Assembly: GCA_013140465.1 (NCBI GenBank)
Contig: JABFST010000402.1
Coordinates: 1 to 15,953, forward strand
From: Methylococcaceae bacterium
Lineage (GTDB): Bacteria > Pseudomonadota > Gammaproteobacteria > Methylococcales > Methylomonadaceae
Reading direction: 5' to 3'
DNA length: 15,953 nt
Each line of letters begins with the position of its first letter. Position 1 is the first letter of the stretch. A program made the position numbers and the translations under genes. A model generated the notes under the pieces. That model did no database searches. It had not been told where the DNA came from and saw nothing but the letters and a program-made list of their open reading frames with translations. Shown piece after piece: positions 14,145 to 15,953 of the stretch.

Positions 14145-14420
14145 GTGCGACTGGCATGATAGTCAGCTAGCTGGTGGAAGTCCAGTCGTGTCGGGCAACA
14201 GCGTTATCGTTGCCCGACATTTCGGTTATCCGATGAAGTAACGGCGGCGAGCAATTCTATGGTTGTTGCCACAACAACCCCGAAATGTCGGGTACGAAAA
14301 GCATGTGCCAGACCTACCTACTTATCATTAATCGCAGGTCTGCCGCTATTGCCTACAACTAAAGGTATGTTACCTGAGAGTGGACTAAGGCATTGAGCGA
14401 TAAGGTCAAATTCAGGGCAT
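14145..14420 (+). ncRNA. Candidate 5' fragment of a group II intron (no maturase)
   Basis: The segment begins GTGCGAC, the bacterial group II intron 5' consensus, and soon has CTGG-TGGAAGT-CCAG, resembling the domain I hairpin with the GGTGAAAGTCC loop. It is unusually rich in stems: CGACTGG/CCAGTCG (14148/14182), GTCGGGCAAC/GTTGCCCGAC (14190/14209), a 13-bp long-range pair (14213-14225 with 14280-14292), GGTTGTTG/CAACAACC (14261/14272) and CAGACCT/AGGTCTG (14309/14336). No reverse transcriptase gene and no domain V-like GAGCCGTATG motif follow. It is therefore a truncated relic at best; the right limit is approximate. Structured RNA is well supported, the intron identity less so. Confidence 0.45.
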
Positions 14421-14621
14421 TGGTCGGTTTAAGGATTAACCCAACCACCGCCAAATAACTTGTCAAATTCAGGGGGGGGTAGAATATGCGGTGTTTTATG
14501 CCGTAGCCAACTTTTTTGGTTTGCCGTGCACTTAAAATACACTGTTTTTTTCTACTTTTTTTTCCAGCGGTTTCAATACCATTGATTATTGTTATTTATA
14601 CCCTCTTCGGAATCATTTCTT

Positions 14622-15278
14622 ATGGCTAAATTTTTACAAAATACCCTGATTGCTGGCATGTTATCGTTGTCAGCTATATCCGCCGCACAAGCAACCGTGA
14701 TATTAGGCAATTTTTCAGGGAATACTACAACTATAGGTACTACCTTAAGTGCGACTTCAAATACCAAGGCGGTAGGGCTAACCACTGGCAGCGCAGATTT
14801 GCGGTTTGATTCTTTGCAGGCGTACATGGCAAACACGTCTGGTGCAAGCCATACTTTCACTGGCGGAATATACTCAAACAATGCAGGAAATCCGGGTAGC
14901 TTATTGGCGGCTTTTGCACCCATTAGTATGGACAATGGTACGCCATCAACGTTGCTCACTTTTACGGCAAACTATACCTTAAGTGCCAACACCTCGTATT
15001 GGTTTAGGCTAAGTTCTGATATTGGTAACGTAGCTGGGATGTATTGGAATGCCTACAGTCCTTTGTCAGCACTTACAGCGGTATCTGGTATCACTTCCCT
15101 GGGCTACCGCTTTTCAACTAATGCTGGCAGTTCTTGGGCTAGCAGCAACACTTTCAATGCCGTACAAATCAACGCAACTGAAGTGACTGTTACGGCTCCT
15201 GTACCCGAGACAGAAACGTTGTTGTTATTCATACCCGCCGTAGTTGGCCTGTTGGCGACAAAGCGCCGTAAAGCCTAA
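14622..15278 (+). CDS. PEP-CTERM sorting-domain exported protein, choice-of-anchor R type
   Basis: A 218-residue exported protein. Residues 1-24 are a Sec signal peptide (MAKFLQNTLIAGMLSL..., cleavage likely after AQA-24). The mature part is rich in S, T, N and G and beta-strand-like, with FTGGIYSNNAGNPGSLLAAF and ANTSYWFRL, resembling the choice-of-anchor R domain. The C-terminal 25 residues form a PEP-CTERM signal: the motif VPETET, then a hydrophobic span LLLFIPAVVGLLA and a basic end KRRKA. An exosortase should cut at this signal during export to the outer surface, often linked to exopolysaccharide. The ATG at 14622 gives a proper signal peptide; an in-frame TTG at 14589 would add 11 unlikely residues. 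The ribosome binding site is weak. A strong terminator follows, so it is probably monocistronic. Confidence 0.85.
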   Translation: MAKFLQNTLIAGMLSLSAISAAQATVILGNFSGNTTTIGTTLSATSNTKAVGLTTGSADLRFDSLQAYMANTSGASHTFTGGIYSNNAGNPGSLLAAFAPISMDNGTPSTLLTFTANYTLSANTSYWFRLSSDIGNVAGMYWNAYSPLSALTAVSGITSLGYRFSTNAGSSWASSNTFNAVQINATEVTVTAPVPETETLLLFIPAVVGLLATKRRKA

Positions 15279-15298
15279 GCACCATCCATTTTTAGCCT

Positions 15299-15335
15299 AA
15301 AGCCCGTTTGCGTGTAGGCGCAAACGGGCTTTTTT
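15299..15335 (+). terminator. Strong intrinsic terminator of the PEP-CTERM gene
   Basis: Perfect 14-bp arms (aaagcccgtttgcg and cgcaaacgggcttt) surround a 6-nt loop and end in a run of T residues, 20 nt after the stop codon. This is a textbook rho-independent terminator. Confidence 0.93.
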
Positions 15336-15475
15336 ATAGCCTTGTTCCGGCACACGGCAGCCACCTAAGGCTACAGGAGTATTTACTGCCGATAATTGCT
15401 TAAATACTTTTTGTTACTACAATACATCTTACATTCAACTCATAAGTGCAATCGTAAAATACCGCAAAAGGGGAG

Positions 15476-15617
15476 GTTAGCTGACTATCTATAGTCAGCA
15501 ACTTTTCTATCCGAACAAAGACGAGAGAGCGCATGCGGAAGCACAAGCAACTAACCCAAGGCTAAAGACCAGATTGCCGCATTAAAGGCAGCAGGAAATA
15601 AGCAGAAACCCCCTTAA
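15476..15617 (+). pseudogene. IS30-family transposase remnant (N-terminal fragment, frameshifted)
   Basis: The ATG at 15533 begins MRKHKQLTQ, and after a one-base frame change the text continues AKDQIAALKAAGNKQ at 15561-15605. Together they match the start of IS30-type transposases, which begin with a short basic stretch, KQLT, and then the helix Q-I-x-A-L-x-x-A-G of the first helix-turn-helix. The frame closes at 15617 and nothing of the catalytic DDE domain remains. Upstream, GCTGACTA-TCTA-TAGTCAGC (about 15479-15498) is a perfect 8-bp hairpin that may belong to the old left end of the element. The similarity rests on about 25 residues recognised by eye. Confidence 0.45.
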
Positions 15618-15623
15618 AGGCTC

Positions 15624-15675
15624 GTAGGGTGCAACACGGTTGGAGTGCAACGGCTTGAGACGTTGCCGTGCCTAT
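15624..15675 (+). repeat. Dispersed palindromic repeat, copy D (long form)
   Basis: The sequence reads GTAGGGTGCAACACGGTTGG, then AGTGCAACGGCTTGAGACGT and TGCCGTGCCTAT. The lead-in GGGTGCAACAC is shared with copy C and the CCTAT end with copy B. Copy E lies about 90 nt to the right in the opposite orientation. Confidence 0.85.
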
Positions 15676-15766
15676 ATGAACCCCAGGATATGACCCTACG
15701 GCTGCACCTATTGCACCCTATGCGGCTGTGGGCCTTGAGGTTCTACAACATTAGGGCCGGATTACC

Positions 15767-15800
15767 GCACGGCAACGGCTAAAGCCGTTGCACTCCAACT
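15767..15800 (-). repeat. Dispersed palindromic repeat, copy E (inverted)
   Basis: This copy is on the minus strand and contains a perfect stem GCAACGGC-TAAA-GCCGTTGC, better paired than the other copies. With copy D it forms an inverted pair that encloses about 90 nt. Confidence 0.85.
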
Positions 15801-15820
15801 GGCAGGCTACACCCCCTCCT

Positions 15821-15861
15821 TGTCATTAAAATTTAACCATCGCGTCATGCTTGCGTCATCA
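15821..15861 (+). promoter_or_regulatory. Candidate Pho box
   Basis: GTCA occurs at 15822, 15844 and 15855, spaced 22 and 11 bp apart, which is the helical phasing of PhoB half-sites. The core reads GCGTCATGCTTGCGTCATC, compared with the consensus CTGTCAT-A-rich-CTGTCAT; each half-site differs at two bases. It lies about 70-110 nt before the possible gene start at the right edge. Confidence 0.35.
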
Positions 15862-15930
15862 ATCCGACACGAAACCGACATCTTGCTTGATTAATGTATC
15901 CAGACTTTTATTACAGCCTTATGGATCGTT

Positions 15931-15953
15931 ATGAACAACACCAATGCGGACCT
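15931..15953 (+). CDS. Possible start of a gene cut by the right edge
   Basis: An ATG at 15931 (MNNTNAD...) follows a GGA eight bases upstream and is open to the edge. Another ATG at 15921 in a different frame (MDRYEQHQCGP) is also open. With so few codons I cannot say which, if either, is real. A Pho-regulated gene is suggested only by the upstream sequence. Confidence 0.25.

Larger units (their letters stand above)
14093..14621. other. Gene-free region with structured-RNA fragment
   Basis: No credible gene lies in these 529 nt. The left and central part holds a hairpin and a densely structured segment that looks like a group II intron fragment. The part from about 14420 to 14621 is AT-rich, with poly-T tracts near 14545-14572, and must hold the promoter and leader of the PEP-CTERM protein gene. 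I cannot pick out a clear -35/-10 pair there. Confidence 0.5.
15279..15930. other. Repeat- and remnant-rich intergenic region
   Basis: No intact gene is seen. In order it holds the terminator of the PEP-CTERM gene, about 110 nt without recognisable content (15336-15470), an IS30-type remnant, two inversely oriented copies of the dispersed palindromic repeat, and a candidate Pho box leading to the right edge. Confidence 0.6.

Noticed and set aside
15340..15395. GGCACACGGCAGCC... considered as a cyclic-di-GMP (GEMM) riboswitch
   Set aside because: The opening bases look similar, but the essential GGACGCAAAGC segment and the receptor side are missing and no gene follows closely.

Overview
The window looks like chromosomal DNA of a nitrogen-fixing gammaproteobacterium. 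A methanotroph-like member of the Methylococcales is my best guess. This is an inference from the Azotobacter-like nif gene order and exact Azotobacter residue numbering in NifD and NifK, a PEP-CTERM protein, and abundant short palindromic repeats. No marker gene in the window fixes the genus.

Layout. (1) 1-5000: housekeeping and accessory genes: the C-terminal end of a NorR/Fis-type sigma54 activator, a DUF1289 protein plus glutaredoxin 3 (minus strand), then a plus-strand run of gcvH, dgkA, a PfkB-family kinase, mazG, a DUF3289-family protein and a small lipoprotein. (2) 5159-13172: a minus-strand nif block, read from right to left. A sigma54-type promoter at about 13155-13172 precedes nifH, nifD and nifK; after a spacer loaded with repeats come nifT, a 2x[4Fe-4S] ferredoxin, a two-domain NifY/NafY-like protein, a small DUF6129-like protein, an LRV iron-sulfur repeat protein, an unrecognised 320-residue protein and a Nif11 protein. 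Genes from nifT to the 320-residue protein are spaced by 15 nt or less or overlap, so they probably form one transcription unit. Convergent terminators at 5053-5125 separate it from the lipoprotein gene. (3) 13173-15953: a repeat-rich accessory zone with two orphan, 3'-truncated antitoxin-like genes, a MITE-like element, a candidate group II intron 5' fragment, a PEP-CTERM protein gene with a strong terminator, an IS30-type transposase remnant, and at the right edge a candidate Pho box before a possible gene start.

How the parts fit. NifH (Fe protein) passes electrons to NifDK (MoFe protein). The ferredoxin is a candidate electron donor and the NifY/NafY-like protein a candidate FeMo-co carrier or apo-NifDK chaperone. 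NifT, the LRV protein, the DUF6129-like protein, the 320-residue protein and Nif11 are nif-associated with no settled function. Every spacer in nifH-D-K-T carries an inverted repeat, which suggests that message stability or attenuation sets the ratio of nitrogenase subunits.

The most interesting points are the inverted-repeat cassette between nifK and nifT, the hairpin with alternative folds between nifH and nifD, the unassigned 320-residue nif protein, the possible DUF3289-lipoprotein effector-immunity pair, a dispersed palindromic repeat family with at least five copies, and two antitoxin genes whose stop codons coincide with mobile or repeat sequence.
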